Source: Candidatus Jordarchaeum sp. LHC_1308
Lineage (GTDB): Archaea; Asgardarchaeota; Jordiarchaeia; Jordiarchaeales; Freyrarchaeaceae
DNA: 42,559 bases
NCBI GenBank assembly: GCA_019057675.1
Contig: JAHLWX010000006.1
Coordinates: 1 to 42,559 of the forward strand
Direction of reading: 5' to 3'
Below, piece by piece: positions 24,530 to 33,350 of the stretch. The notes beneath the pieces were generated by a model that was not told the DNA's origin, did no database searches, and was given only the letters and a program-made list of their open reading frames with translations. Numbering within the stretch: the stretch's first letter is position 1; the number at the start of each line of letters is the position of its first letter. Position numbers and translations under genes: made by a program.

Positions 24530-24556
24530 ACTCAGTTTGAGCATTTCCCACGGATT

Positions 24557-24564
24557 CTTTTATG
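24557..24564 (-). promoter_or_regulatory. TATA box of the tRNA-Ile gene
   Basis: Minus-strand CATAAAAG lies about 28-35 nt upstream of the tRNA 5' end, preceded by an A-rich BRE-like 'aaaac'. This is the expected distance for transcription starting at or near the tRNA 5' end. Confidence 0.5.
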
Positions 24565-24726
24565 GTTTTCGGTTTACTATCTGAAAGAGCATCTAGCGCT
24601 TTCTTCCAAACAATCTTCTCAACGCATTACTCCATTTCTAAACCTGTTGTGAAAGAGTAAATTTTATAACAAGTTCCACTTGATGTAGCTTCGAAACCAA
24701 AAGAAAAAAATAGGATGTGATGATTT

Positions 24727-26259
24727 ATGGTCGACGCATTTCCATGGTGGACTGAAGAACAAAAAGCATTCCAAAAAGAGTTGAGCGAATACGTCAGCAA
24801 AATCCTGCCTCAAGCTGAGGAAGCATATTGGGAACGCCGCTTCCCATGGGATCTCATCAAGGAGATAGGAAATAAAGGATACTTCGGCGCCGGGGTTCCG
24901 AAAGAATACGGAGGACGTGGCCTCGGAATCACGGGATGCTGCATAGCAGCAGAACAACTCGGCAGACTCTACTGCATAGGCCACATGTTCGTGACCTCAC
25001 ACATCGGCGGGTATCATCAAATACTTTATCATGGGACTGAAGAGCAGAAGAAGAAGTGGCTTTCCGGTCTGGCTAAGGGCGTGCTCGGCGCGGTCTGTAT
25101 AACTGAGCCGTACTATGGATCAGACGCTGCGGGAATAGAAACGGTAGCGGTTCGTGAGGGAGACGAATATGTTATAACCGGTAAGAAAAGATTTATCACA
25201 GCTGGCGGTGTTGCCAACAGATACCTTCTTTACGCAAGGACCAGTGATGATCCCGAAGATAAGCGGCGATACAGGCATCTTTCAGCCTTCGTCCTTGAGA
25301 AAGGCATGCCTGGTTTCTCTCTTGAGAAGATAAACGAACTTATAGGCTTCGAGAACGTTCCAAATGCATACCTTCACCTTGACCATGTTCGTGTGCCTGT
25401 AGAAAACAGAATAGGCAATGAAGGAGACGGCTGGAACATAATGATGGGTGGACTGAACTTCGAGAGAACTTTATGTGCCGCTGTCACCTTAGGAGGAATG
25501 GTCGAGGCACTGAGATGCATCTACAATTACCTCCAAAGAAGAGTACAGTTTGGCATGAGAACAATAGACCTCGTCAACAACCAGTTCGCAATTGCAGACA
25601 TGATCGCAGACTACAGGATCGCTCGACTCGTAACCTTCTACTCTGCTTACACGATGGATATTGGTCTTAACATGCCAGTGGAGGCAGCTGCAGCAAAGAT
25701 GTTTACATCAGATTCATCCCTGAGAATGGGAATCAACGGAGTCCAGATAATGGGCGGAGACGGCCTGACCAAATTCTACCCGGTTGAGAGGCTTGTAAGA
25801 GAATCAAAAATAGGGCAGATCATAGCCGGAACAAACGAGATAATGAAAGTTATCATATATAGATTGGGCCCACTTGCCATGTACGAAGACTTAATATACC
25901 CATGGAGATTCACGCTACACCCACGCCTCCAAGTCCCAATGCCAACATTCGAGAAATCACCATTCGCAGGACAAGAGGTCAATGAGGAAAATATGCTCAA
26001 GCTCTTCGCGTTAAACTACAGAATAAACCCGGGACTCTACTTGACAATAGAAGACATAGCGAAGGAGTTCGAAGCACCACAAGAAAAAATCCTAGAAGTC
26101 CTCCAAGCCATGGAGGCGAAGGGACTTGCGGCACTCTTCAAGGATCGCAGAGGAAGAATACTCATGGCAAGGCCAACATACAAGGCCATCATGGAAGCAG
26201 CACCCCCAGAATACTACAAGTGGTTCCCGAGTTGGTATCGGGACGAAGACAAGTTCTAA
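24727..26259 (+). CDS. Acyl-CoA dehydrogenase with an extra C-terminal winged-helix-like region
   Basis: Residues about 1-380 form a standard flavin acyl-CoA dehydrogenase: 'GYFGAGVPKEYGGRGLGITG', 'AVCITEPYYGSDAAGIE', 'VITGKKRFITAGGVANRY', 'RRVQFGMRTIDLVNNQFAIA' and 'GVQIMGGDGLTKFYPVERLV'. The site that holds the catalytic Glu in medium-chain enzymes reads 'IIAGTNEIM' (Ala). A Glu is present in 'NFERTLCAA', where isovaleryl- and long-chain dehydrogenases carry their base, so activity is expected. About 129 residues follow the core; 'YLTIEDIAKEFEAPQEKILE' and 'VLQAMEAKGLAALFKDRRGR' look like a winged helix. The promoter is 'aaattttataac' near 24658. The substrate is unknown. Confidence 0.93.
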   Translation: MVDAFPWWTEEQKAFQKELSEYVSKILPQAEEAYWERRFPWDLIKEIGNKGYFGAGVPKEYGGRGLGITGCCIAAEQLGRLYCIGHMFVTSHIGGYHQILYHGTEEQKKKWLSGLAKGVLGAVCITEPYYGSDAAGIETVAVREGDEYVITGKKRFITAGGVANRYLLYARTSDDPEDKRRYRHLSAFVLEKGMPGFSLEKINELIGFENVPNAYLHLDHVRVPVENRIGNEGDGWNIMMGGLNFERTLCAAVTLGGMVEALRCIYNYLQRRVQFGMRTIDLVNNQFAIADMIADYRIARLVTFYSAYTMDIGLNMPVEAAAAKMFTSDSSLRMGINGVQIMGGDGLTKFYPVERLVRESKIGQIIAGTNEIMKVIIYRLGPLAMYEDLIYPWRFTLHPRLQVPMPTFEKSPFAGQEVNEENMLKLFALNYRINPGLYLTIEDIAKEFEAPQEKILEVLQAMEAKGLAALFKDRRGRILMARPTYKAIMEAAPPEYYKWFPSWYRDEDKF

Positions 26260-26328
26260 ATTCTTCTCTTTTCCCCATCTTTTCTCCTTATTATGCCATT
26301 TTATTATGCCATTTTAGAGGGTAGGTAT

Positions 26329-27189
26329 TTGAAGGTCATAGATGCTCACATTCACCTTATTCCTGAGAAAATCATTAGTAGTAGTGTTCTGAGTTTGACA
26401 CATCGCTTCTTTCAGGTTGACCCGAATTTTTACCTTCAAATTGCTCGGAACCCTGATAACCTAGTTGGTTACCTTGACAAGTATAACATTGACGCTGTCG
26501 CCGTGATGTCCTATCCCGCTCCAGACGTTATGGGATGGGGCGATGGGCTGGTTGATGCTGTAGGGGAGTTCACGAGCAACCATCCTGACAGGCTACTTTT
26601 CTTCTGCTCAGTTCATCCTAGGTTTGATGGCAATCCCAGAAGGAGATTAGAAGACCTTTATAGCAAGTATGAGGTGCGCGGAATAAAACTTCATCCAGTT
26701 CACCAGCTCTTCAAGCCGAACGCTTACTTGCCTGAAGAAGGAGGAATGCGCACGCTGGAAGAAATTTACCAGTTCGCTGTAGACTACAGGGTTCCTGTCC
26801 TTTTCCATACCGGGACAAGTGTGTTCCCAAGAGCCCGGAACAAGTACGGCGACCCGATCTTTCTGGATGATGTAGCCACCGATTACCCTAAACTAGAAAT
26901 AATAATGAGTCACGGTGGCCGCCCAATATGGATGAAAACAGCGGTCTTCCTGCTGAGAAGACATCCCAACATAACTCTTGACATCTCAGGCGTGCCGCCA
27001 AAGAAGCTGATAGACTACTTTCCAAACATAGAAAAATTTGCTGATAGAAGCATGTTCGGCTCTGACTGGCCAGGTCCAGGAGTGCCGACCATACACGGCA
27101 ACATAGATCAATTTTTAAAAACGGATCTTTCCGGCCAAGCAAAAGAAAAGATTCTCTATGAGACTGCATGTAAAAAGCTTAAGCTGTAG
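26329..27189 (+). CDS. Amidohydrolase-2 family metal-dependent hydrolase
   Basis: A 286-aa TIM-barrel hydrolase or decarboxylase of the ACMSD-like family. Metal-site motifs are 'VIDAHIHLIPE' (HxH), 'FFCSVHPRF', 'GIKLHPVHQLF', 'PVLFHTGTSVF', 'IIMSHGGRPIWM' and the final Asp in 'MFGSDWPGPGVPT'. The true start is TTG 26329, 8 nt after AGAGG. The track's MPFYYAILEGRY extension lies upstream of that site and contains repeated 'ttatgccatttta'. It lies about 70 bp after the acyl-CoA dehydrogenase in the same direction, so both may act on the same compound class; this is inference. Confidence 0.87.
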   Translation: MKVIDAHIHLIPEKIISSSVLSLTHRFFQVDPNFYLQIARNPDNLVGYLDKYNIDAVAVMSYPAPDVMGWGDGLVDAVGEFTSNHPDRLLFFCSVHPRFDGNPRRRLEDLYSKYEVRGIKLHPVHQLFKPNAYLPEEGGMRTLEEIYQFAVDYRVPVLFHTGTSVFPRARNKYGDPIFLDDVATDYPKLEIIMSHGGRPIWMKTAVFLLRRHPNITLDISGVPPKKLIDYFPNIEKFADRSMFGSDWPGPGVPTIHGNIDQFLKTDLSGQAKEKILYETACKKLKL

Positions 27190-27235
27190 CCTCTCTACAA
27201 AAAGTGCCTTCTTCAAGGGGACCATTCTGTCCGCT

Positions 27236-28078
27236 TTAAGGGTTAAAAGTAAAAAAGAAAGAAGTTTCACTGTGTTTCTTTTTTGGCATTGTTCTGTCAA
27301 GGAATCCGAAGACTCCTAGTGCTAGGAAAATAAATGATATAAACGTGATTACTAATGAGACAAGGGATCGCGACTCTATTATTAGTGATGAGACAAGGAA
27401 GCCCCAGATGATAAGCGTTGTGAGGTATAGTGCGAATCCCAGCGACATGCCGCTTTTATTTGCCCATGCCAAGTAGTAAAATAGGATCCTGGTCGGAATT
27501 CCAATTGCGCTCTCATACATGGAAAGCGTGATTAGCGGCATGTTGGTGAGTAATATTTCCGCCGGGTCAAGGAGTAGGTTTACCACTATGGCTGATTGCT
27601 GATTCGGACTTAAAAGTTCGGAAGTAGCTTTTAATGCTATAAACCAGGGGTTACCCATTCCCGACATATACATGTATGTTCTAACCAAGAACATCGTTAA
27701 TCTGTATGTTGCACTTCCAGATACATACTGGAAAGGTGCTACTAGTACTATTATTGCAGGTAGCAAGTATACTTGTTTGAATCCGAGCAGTACGACACCG
27801 ATCGTAGCTACAAGCCCCATCGTGACTAGGGCAAGTAGCGCCATTGTTTGGAGTAAGTCTAATGCGACAGCATCTATGACCAACAGGAAATTTTTATTAT
27901 TGATATTAGCGTCATGAAGACGAAATATGTGACAAAGAGTAGTGTAAGTTTCTCCCGCATATCAACGTATCTTCTTAGTGCGTTGCACTAAACAGGACGA
28001 TAGTACAATGGCATGCAGAACGTACATTACGGGCTCGTATATTCCCGTGTTTAATATGGATACTGGCAACTCTACCAT
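27236..28078 (-). pseudogene. Frameshifted polytopic membrane protein gene
   Basis: The track shows a 215-aa ORF with about six hydrophobic segments ('LQTMALLALVTMGLVATIGV', 'VYLLPAIIVLVAPFQY', 'LGFALYLTTLIIWGFLVSSL'). Reading upstream, its frame stays open without a good start. Two further pieces in other frames continue the same sort of protein: MREKLTLLFVTYFVFMTLIS from ATG 27960, and MVELPVSILNTGIYEPVMYV from ATG 28078, which follows AAAGGAGG. Joining them needs frameshifts near 27985-28000 and near 27890-27905 (an A-run). The simplest reading is one decayed gene of about 280 codons; assembly error is the alternative. No family is recognised. Confidence 0.6.
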
Positions 28079-28084
28079 ATCCTC

Positions 28085-28513
28085 CTTTCTTTTCCTTAAC
28101 GTCATCGAATATGCTCTTTTTATCTTTTACATATTTTATTGATAATGCAGAACTCGGATAGTACATTTATTCTACCTCTAAGGTTTATCGAGGCTAGCCT
28201 CGATATGTGTGGATCCTGCATAACTATTACAACTCCGACTTTATCTGTCGCCTTCATTAAGAATGAGCTGCTATTATGCACTGTATCCCCCACGTGCATG
28301 TTTCTCAGAGGAAAGCCCCTGTAATACTCAAGGAACTCGGCGGGGATCTCCCCCTTTCTTGCCCCAAACTTTATTGTTAGCATCCACTATCGCAATAGCT
28401 AGAGGTTTCCATCTTCCCACATTCACTTCGACAAGCGAAAGCAGTTTATCTACGTCAACAACTTCCTTACTCCTGAAAACCTCTTAAGAGCTTTAGAGAC
28501 GCCCAATAAGATG
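28085..28513 (-). pseudogene. Decayed small-domain gene (roadblock-like in appearance)
   Basis: Fragments in different minus-strand frames join into one protein: MGVSKALKRFSG from about 28513; KEVVDVDKLLSLVEVNVGRW and PLAIAIVDANNKVWGKKG; then EIPAEFLEYYRGFPLRNMHV and KVGVVIVMQDPHISRLASIN; finally YPSSALSIKYVKDKKSIFDD. The shifts lie near 28470, in a run of five G (about 28354-28358) and near 28150. The strand order and length suggest a roadblock/longin-like domain, but this is weak. It lies immediately upstream of the frameshifted membrane gene, and the two were probably an operon. Confidence 0.5.
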
Positions 28514-29070
28514 ATTACTTAAAATTAATTAATGTTTCTTTTCATTTCTATTTTTTTGACAATTTTTCTATTTCCTTATTAAACATACCTTCTTTTCGTC
28601 GGATAGTTGATGATTTCCCTAAAATAACCATGCGATTTATGCAGATATTTATAATTATAGGCTAGAATACATATCTATAAACTCCCCTTATTTTTGATTC
28701 TAGCATCTTCTGTCCTTAAACTTTGGTGTTTCACGTTCTGGGCTACGTTGTCTTTGACAGGCATCGTAACTCTCTCCCCTCAACAATTCGTTGAGGTCTC
28801 TTCGGGTGAACCTTCACCTGAAGGCTTAACACGGTCACAAGTCCCCATCCGTTATGAAACCACACTTCCAAAGCTAACCTGTTCTCACAGCCGCTAAAAA
28901 CCAGAATAAAGAGGACAACCTAACAAGTCCCCCAGATAAACACGGCTTTAAACTTACCAACAAATTGTAATTTTCTAATACTGAAGATATATCAGCTACG
29001 GCTTTTCATCATAATAAATCAACTGTTGCTTTTTCGGATAACTGTAAAACTTGTTTAAGGCTGTCCTTCA
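28514..29070. other. Gene-poor stretch with hairpins
   Basis: About 550 bp without a convincing gene. The left half is very A/T rich. The plus-strand 67-aa track ORF (28694-28897) contains no recognisable domain. The only structured part is the hairpin pair listed separately. The right end carries the valS promoter region. Confidence 0.5.
28778..28823. repeat. Two adjacent strong hairpins
   Basis: CCTCAAC-AATTC-GTTGAGG (28778-28796) is a perfect 7-bp stem. CTTCGGGTGAA-CC-TTCACCTGAAG (28800-28823) is an 11-bp stem with one G-T pair. Such paired hairpins occur at the ends of IS200/IS605-type elements and in structured RNAs. No transposase or TnpB frame is seen next to them, so the origin stays open. 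Confidence 0.5.
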
Positions 29071-29085
29071 GAAAAACTTTAAAAC
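29071..29085 (+). promoter_or_regulatory. valS promoter (BRE/TATA)
   Basis: The stretch 'gaaaaactttaaaac' is a strong BRE/TATA match about 50-65 nt before the valS ATG at 29135. It leaves a short leader with GGGTGCT as ribosome-binding site. Confidence 0.5.
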
Positions 29086-29134
29086 TAATGGTTCTCCTTT
29101 TCCCTGATAAACTACTTTCAGAGTGGGTGCTGTT

Positions 29135-31591
29135 ATGTCTGGCGGCAAGATTAAGGAGCCTCGCTGGGATGTTTCTAGGGAGTCAGAGATATGGGAACTT
29201 TGGCAAAGAGAAAAAACCTACCGCTTCAACGAGAATAGTGAGAAACCCTTTTTCACCATAGATAATCCTCCACCATATGTTAGTGGTAGGTGGCATATGG
29301 GTGGCGCCGTTCATTATGCGTCGATCGATTTCATAGCTCGTTTTATGCGTATGAAGGGATTCGAAGTTCTTTACAAGTTTGGGCTCGATAGGAATGGGCT
29401 TCCCGTAGAGGTTAGCGTTGAAAAAGAATACAGGATAAAGATGACTGAAACCCCTAGAGAAGCGTTTATCGCTAAGTGTAAGGAATATCTTGACAGGGTT
29501 GGTGACGACATCCTTAACGTCTGTAGGATTATGGGGTTTTCTAATAACTCCTTCGAGTGGGATGAAATATATAAAACGGATCAGGACGAATATAGAGCTC
29601 TCACACAGGCGACCTTTATCGAGTTATGGAAGAGAGGGTATATTTACGAGGACGAACGTCCGGTGAGCTGGTGTAGTGACTGCCAGACCGTTATTGCCGA
29701 AGCTGAGATCGAAAGGCGGGAAGAGGAAGCCGACCTCCACTATGTTAAGTTCAAAGTTAAGGAGACCGGAGAAGACTTGGTCATAGCCACGACTAGGCCT
29801 GAATTGATTTGTGCATGCAGCGCAGTGATAGTTAATCCCAACGACGACCGATATAAGCGTCTTCATGGCCTAACCGCGGTGACCCCCATCTACAGCAAGG
29901 CAGTCCCCATAATGCCTCACCCGGCGGCTAGGCCCGAATATGGTACGGGCGTAGTCATGGTTTGTTCTTACGGGGACGTGGTTGACCTAAGACTTTTCAG
30001 GGAGCTTTCCCTTACGCCAACTTTCGCCATAAACAAGGATGGTTTAATGACCGAGGCCGCCGGAAAGTATGCTGGCCTAAGCGTAAAAGATGCTAGGAGC
30101 GCAATTGTTGAGGATCTAAAAAAGATGAGTTTACTAGTTAAGTCTGAGAAGATTGTTCACAGTCAGCCAGTCTGCTGGAGAAGCAAGACTCCAATAGAGT
30201 ACGTTGCAATGAGGGAATATTACCTGAAAATGCTCGACTTCGTGCCTCGCCTTAAAGAGATCGCCGAGGAAGTTGAGTGGCATCCCCCATCAGCCAAGTA
30301 TCTCTGGATTAACTGGCTTAACTCTCTTACCATGGACTGGCCTATTTCAAGGAGACGTTATTATGGGACAGAAATACCCGTCTGGTACTGTAAGAAATGT
30401 GGTGCCCCAAACCTACCTGAACCAGGCAGATATTATAAGCCTTGGATAGAACAGCCTCCGTTCGACAAGTGCGCTAAGTGTGGTAGCTCAGAGGGTTTTA
30501 TTGGAGAGACGCGAACGTTTGATACTTGGATTGACTCCTCCATATCGCCATTGTTCATTTCTCTGTATCCTGGAAGCGTTAAGGAAAGCAACAAGCTCTT
30601 CTTTAGGAGAATTTCCTCTAGGCAATACCTCTGCGATCTGCGTCCTCAAGGTAAAGACATAGTGGGCACATGGCTAAACTATACCATGCTGAGGATTCTG
30701 CAGCTTCTGGATAAACCTGCCTTCAAACATGTCTGGATAAGTGGGCACGTCGTCGATAAAGATGGACGAAAAATGTCCAAGAGCCTCGGAAACATAATTT
30801 ATCCTGAACCTGTCGTCGCAAAGTATGGCGCCGACGCTGTTCGCCTCTACGCCAGCATGGTTGCATCGCTCGGCGATGACGTGCGTTTTGACGAGTCCAA
30901 AGTTGCAGGAGTAGCGCGCTTCTTGCAAAAGCTATGGAACATAGCCAGATTCATTTCAACTTTCCCAGAGCCGGCCGAAGGATTCAACTTAACAGAGACT
31001 GATAAGTGGATTCTCTCAGAGCTTAACAAGTTAATTCAAAAAGTTGATGAAAGCTATTCATCATTTGACTTCCACCCTGGAGCAGTTGAACTTTACAACT
31101 TCACGTGGAATGTTTTTGCAAGTCATTACATTGAAATGGTGAAAGCACGCGCCTATAACAGGAATGGCGCCTTCAGTGAGGGTGAACAGAAGGCTGCACA
31201 CTGGACGCTTCATTTCTGCCTAAAGACTATTTTAAAGCTCTTAGCTCCGATAACGCCCTTCATAACTGACGCCATCTGGAGACGATTGTACGGCAAGGAG
31301 AGCATACATAAAGAAAAATTCCCCGAAGCGAATCCTTCAATGATACTTAAAGAAGATTACACACAGCTGATCTTAGAGACAAACTCGGCTCTTTGGAAAG
31401 CTAAGAGAAATGCTGGTTTGTCGCTCAGAGCACCTCTTAAAGTAGTGGTCTTACCGAAAGAAATAGAAGCTTTCGCTATGGATCTGCGTGAAATGCACAA
31501 CATTGAGAAACTGCGCTTCTCGGATGAGCAAGGACAGGGATTTGAAGAATTCCAAGTGGGCGGAAAAAGAATTCTCGTAGCGTTAAACTAG
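29135..31591 (+). CDS. valS: Valyl-tRNA synthetase
   Basis: Class Ia synthetase that charges tRNA-Val and edits threonine. Seen: the nucleotide-binding 'PPYVSGRWHMGGAVHYASID' (HIGH-type motif as HMGG), 'GLDRNGLPVEVSVEKEYRIK', the editing-domain strand 'LVIATTRPELICACSAVIV', zinc-like cysteine pairs 'WYCKKCGAPN' and 'FDKCAKCGSS', 'FDTWIDSSISPLF', and the intact KMSKS in 'DGRKMSKSLGNIIYPEPVV'. A C-terminal anticodon-binding helical domain follows. 818 aa fits archaeal ValRS. GTG 29123 is also open, but ATG 29135 has the ribosome-binding site. The 3' end overlaps prf1 by 4 bp. Confidence 0.93.
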   Translation: MSGGKIKEPRWDVSRESEIWELWQREKTYRFNENSEKPFFTIDNPPPYVSGRWHMGGAVHYASIDFIARFMRMKGFEVLYKFGLDRNGLPVEVSVEKEYRIKMTETPREAFIAKCKEYLDRVGDDILNVCRIMGFSNNSFEWDEIYKTDQDEYRALTQATFIELWKRGYIYEDERPVSWCSDCQTVIAEAEIERREEEADLHYVKFKVKETGEDLVIATTRPELICACSAVIVNPNDDRYKRLHGLTAVTPIYSKAVPIMPHPAARPEYGTGVVMVCSYGDVVDLRLFRELSLTPTFAINKDGLMTEAAGKYAGLSVKDARSAIVEDLKKMSLLVKSEKIVHSQPVCWRSKTPIEYVAMREYYLKMLDFVPRLKEIAEEVEWHPPSAKYLWINWLNSLTMDWPISRRRYYGTEIPVWYCKKCGAPNLPEPGRYYKPWIEQPPFDKCAKCGSSEGFIGETRTFDTWIDSSISPLFISLYPGSVKESNKLFFRRISSRQYLCDLRPQGKDIVGTWLNYTMLRILQLLDKPAFKHVWISGHVVDKDGRKMSKSLGNIIYPEPVVAKYGADAVRLYASMVASLGDDVRFDESKVAGVARFLQKLWNIARFISTFPEPAEGFNLTETDKWILSELNKLIQKVDESYSSFDFHPGAVELYNFTWNVFASHYIEMVKARAYNRNGAFSEGEQKAAHWTLHFCLKTILKLLAPITPFITDAIWRRLYGKESIHKEKFPEANPSMILKEDYTQLILETNSALWKAKRNAGLSLRAPLKVVVLPKEIEAFAMDLREMHNIEKLRFSDEQGQGFEEFQVGGKRILVALN

Positions 31592-32853
31592 TACCTTAAG
31601 ATGGCGGCGATGCCTTTGAATGCTTGCTTTAATTGTTGCCCTTCCTCTGTTTCAACAGATATTACTTCGACCTTAGCTCCAGTCTGCTCACCAAGCTCGC
31701 CGAGCTCTTCTATTATTTCCTTGACCTCCTTTACGGCGAGAAGCGAGCTATTACAATTCGGACAACTTTTCTGCGCAACTTCACTATGGACTTGCACCAG
31801 CTCATCTTTTCTAGTGGTTTTCTCCTCCGTATAGTTACAGTTAGGGCACTGAATGATCACACGGACGACGTCTAGCCCCTCTGAGAGAAGGAGGACATCT
31901 ACCCTCCCTTGCATTAACGCTTCCCTAACTTCTCTCTCACCGTAAGTGACCTTTTCATCATCTTTTGCTAGAACCTCGAGAAACCTTTGGACTAAGCGTT
32001 TCTCCTCCGTATACCTGAGATTAGCGAAAAGTGATTCGGCCTTCCCGATGAGATCCTTTATTCCAGGCTCCCCAGTGTAGCTCGTGTCGAATACACCCAC
32101 TATTTTTTGCTTAACCCGGTAATCTAGATAATCCCCCTCGATAAACTTCTCCTTTGAAGGTCCTGGTCCTCCGACAACTATTCCTTTCAAATCGGGAACT
32201 GAAAGAAATATATTACTTGCATGCTCTCCTACTCTCTTGAAAAACTCGTGTCCTGCCTGCTCTATGAGTCTCTCAAACCTGCGCTGAGATTGTCCTCCGG
32301 CAGTATGTTTGCCCGGAATGCCCGACGTGAACTTCTTATGTACTTCAAGATGGGTTCCTTTAACCGTGGCAATGTGCGCCTCGGATTTGTCTAAAACTAT
32401 TATACCATATGTATCCTTTTCCTCCAGCATTTCCTTTAATGGATCCAAGTAAAACTTGCTGTCACAATGGTACTTGTATATCTTTATGGGCTCAGGTGGG
32501 ATCACCATCCAAAATTCGAGCTTTTCGGTTCCCTGACTATTATTAGTAGGTATCGCGCCGCTAAATATTACGAGCCCGTTAGGAGGTGGACGCGAGAAGT
32601 ACTTTAACTTCGCCATTATGCTTCTGAGGGCCTCCATTACGTTCTTTCTAGTCACCTTAGACTTGATGTTTGCCGCTGTGCCATACTCCTCCTTAAGGTA
32701 ATTCGTCACGTCACTTATACTGCGGTCTGGTGGAATGTAAAGGCTAATAAGCTCCGTATGGAATCCCTTTTTATTTTCCAGCTCCTCTATAAGCTTGCGT
32801 AACTTATACTTCTCAAACGACGTTCTCTCTTTAGCCTCAACCTCTTCACTCAA
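31588..32853 (-). CDS. prf1: Peptide chain release factor aRF1
   Basis: Recognises all three stop codons and releases the peptide. The NIKS stop-recognition loop is in 'GTAANIKSKVTRKNVMEA', and the catalytic GGQ is in 'KHTAGGQSQRRFERLIEQAG'. The C-terminal domain has a four-cysteine zinc site ('IIQCPNCNYTEE', 'KSCPNCNSSLL') and 'VEVISVETEEGQQLKQAFKG'. TTG 32853 lies 8 nt after GAGG and gives the typical N-terminus MSEEVEAKERTSFEKYKLRK at about 421 aa. The track start adds 15 unlikely residues. It leads a cluster of minus-strand genes with the following nucleotide-hydrolase-like, flavin-reductase-like and tyrS genes upstream. Confidence 0.95.
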   Translation of the reverse strand: MSEEVEAKERTSFEKYKLRKLIEELENKKGFHTELISLYIPPDRSISDVTNYLKEEYGTAANIKSKVTRKNVMEALRSIMAKLKYFSRPPPNGLVIFSGAIPTNNSQGTEKLEFWMVIPPEPIKIYKYHCDSKFYLDPLKEMLEEKDTYGIIVLDKSEAHIATVKGTHLEVHKKFTSGIPGKHTAGGQSQRRFERLIEQAGHEFFKRVGEHASNIFLSVPDLKGIVVGGPGPSKEKFIEGDYLDYRVKQKIVGVFDTSYTGEPGIKDLIGKAESLFANLRYTEEKRLVQRFLEVLAKDDEKVTYGEREVREALMQGRVDVLLLSEGLDVVRVIIQCPNCNYTEEKTTRKDELVQVHSEVAQKSCPNCNSSLLAVKEVKEIIEELGELGEQTGAKVEVISVETEEGQQLKQAFKGIAAILRY

Positions 32854-32919
32854 AGCATACACCTCGAAGCTAACCCATCTAAATTGTCTGCTCACCAAAT
32901 GCTTGCAGCAACCAACCCC

Positions 32920-33339
32920 TTATTTCGAACAATCCTTTACTATGGTTTCCCACAACTTTTCTTCAAGAGTCTCAAGGGTATACTCCACTTTGATTATTTC
33001 AGGGTTTCCCAGAACCAAAGCCGAGACCCTACGTTTAGCTTCTCTTAAGTAGAGGCAAATAACGCGCTTACCCTTAACAAGAGCCTGCTGTATCTCGATT
33101 CCAACACCAGTAGAGGGTGTCGAAACTTCAGCCACCAGTATATCACATTCGTCGATATGCTTCATATCTCTTTCGAATATATTCTCTTCACTCATATTAC
33201 TTTCGGATTCACTACTTTCATCCAGCACGTGAGGAGTAATCACCTTGAACCCCTTTCTCTCCAGAGCTAGAAATATCCTCTCATAGATCTTTTTTTGCAT
33301 TCGTTCACCACGCATCGGAATAGCAAAGTAAATCTTCAT
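32920..33339 (-). CDS. Nucleoside 2-deoxyribosyltransferase / nucleotide N-hydrolase-like protein
   Basis: 139 aa of the DNPH1/Rcl-like fold. The opening 'MKIYFAIPMRGERMQKKIYE' is typical. 'FERDMKHIDECDILVAEVST' carries the conserved Asp, and 'GVGIEIQQALVKGKRVICL' carries the likely nucleophile Glu. Members cleave the N-glycosidic bond of (deoxy)nucleoside monophosphates, acting in nucleotide clean-up; the exact substrate here is unknown. GGTGGG then 4 nt precede the ATG. It is 11 bp downstream of the flavin-reductase-like gene, same strand. Confidence 0.8.
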   Translation of the reverse strand: MKIYFAIPMRGERMQKKIYERIFLALERKGFKVITPHVLDESSESESNMSEENIFERDMKHIDECDILVAEVSTPSTGVGIEIQQALVKGKRVICLYLREAKRRVSALVLGNPEIIKVEYTLETLEEKLWETIVKDCSK

Positions 33340-33350
33340 CTAACCCACCA

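Noticed and set aside
25860-25990. Loss of catalytic Glu in the acyl-CoA dehydrogenase ('IIAGTNEIM').
   Set aside because: A Glu in 'NFERTLCAA' matches the alternative base position of isovaleryl/long-chain enzymes, so inactivity is not implied.
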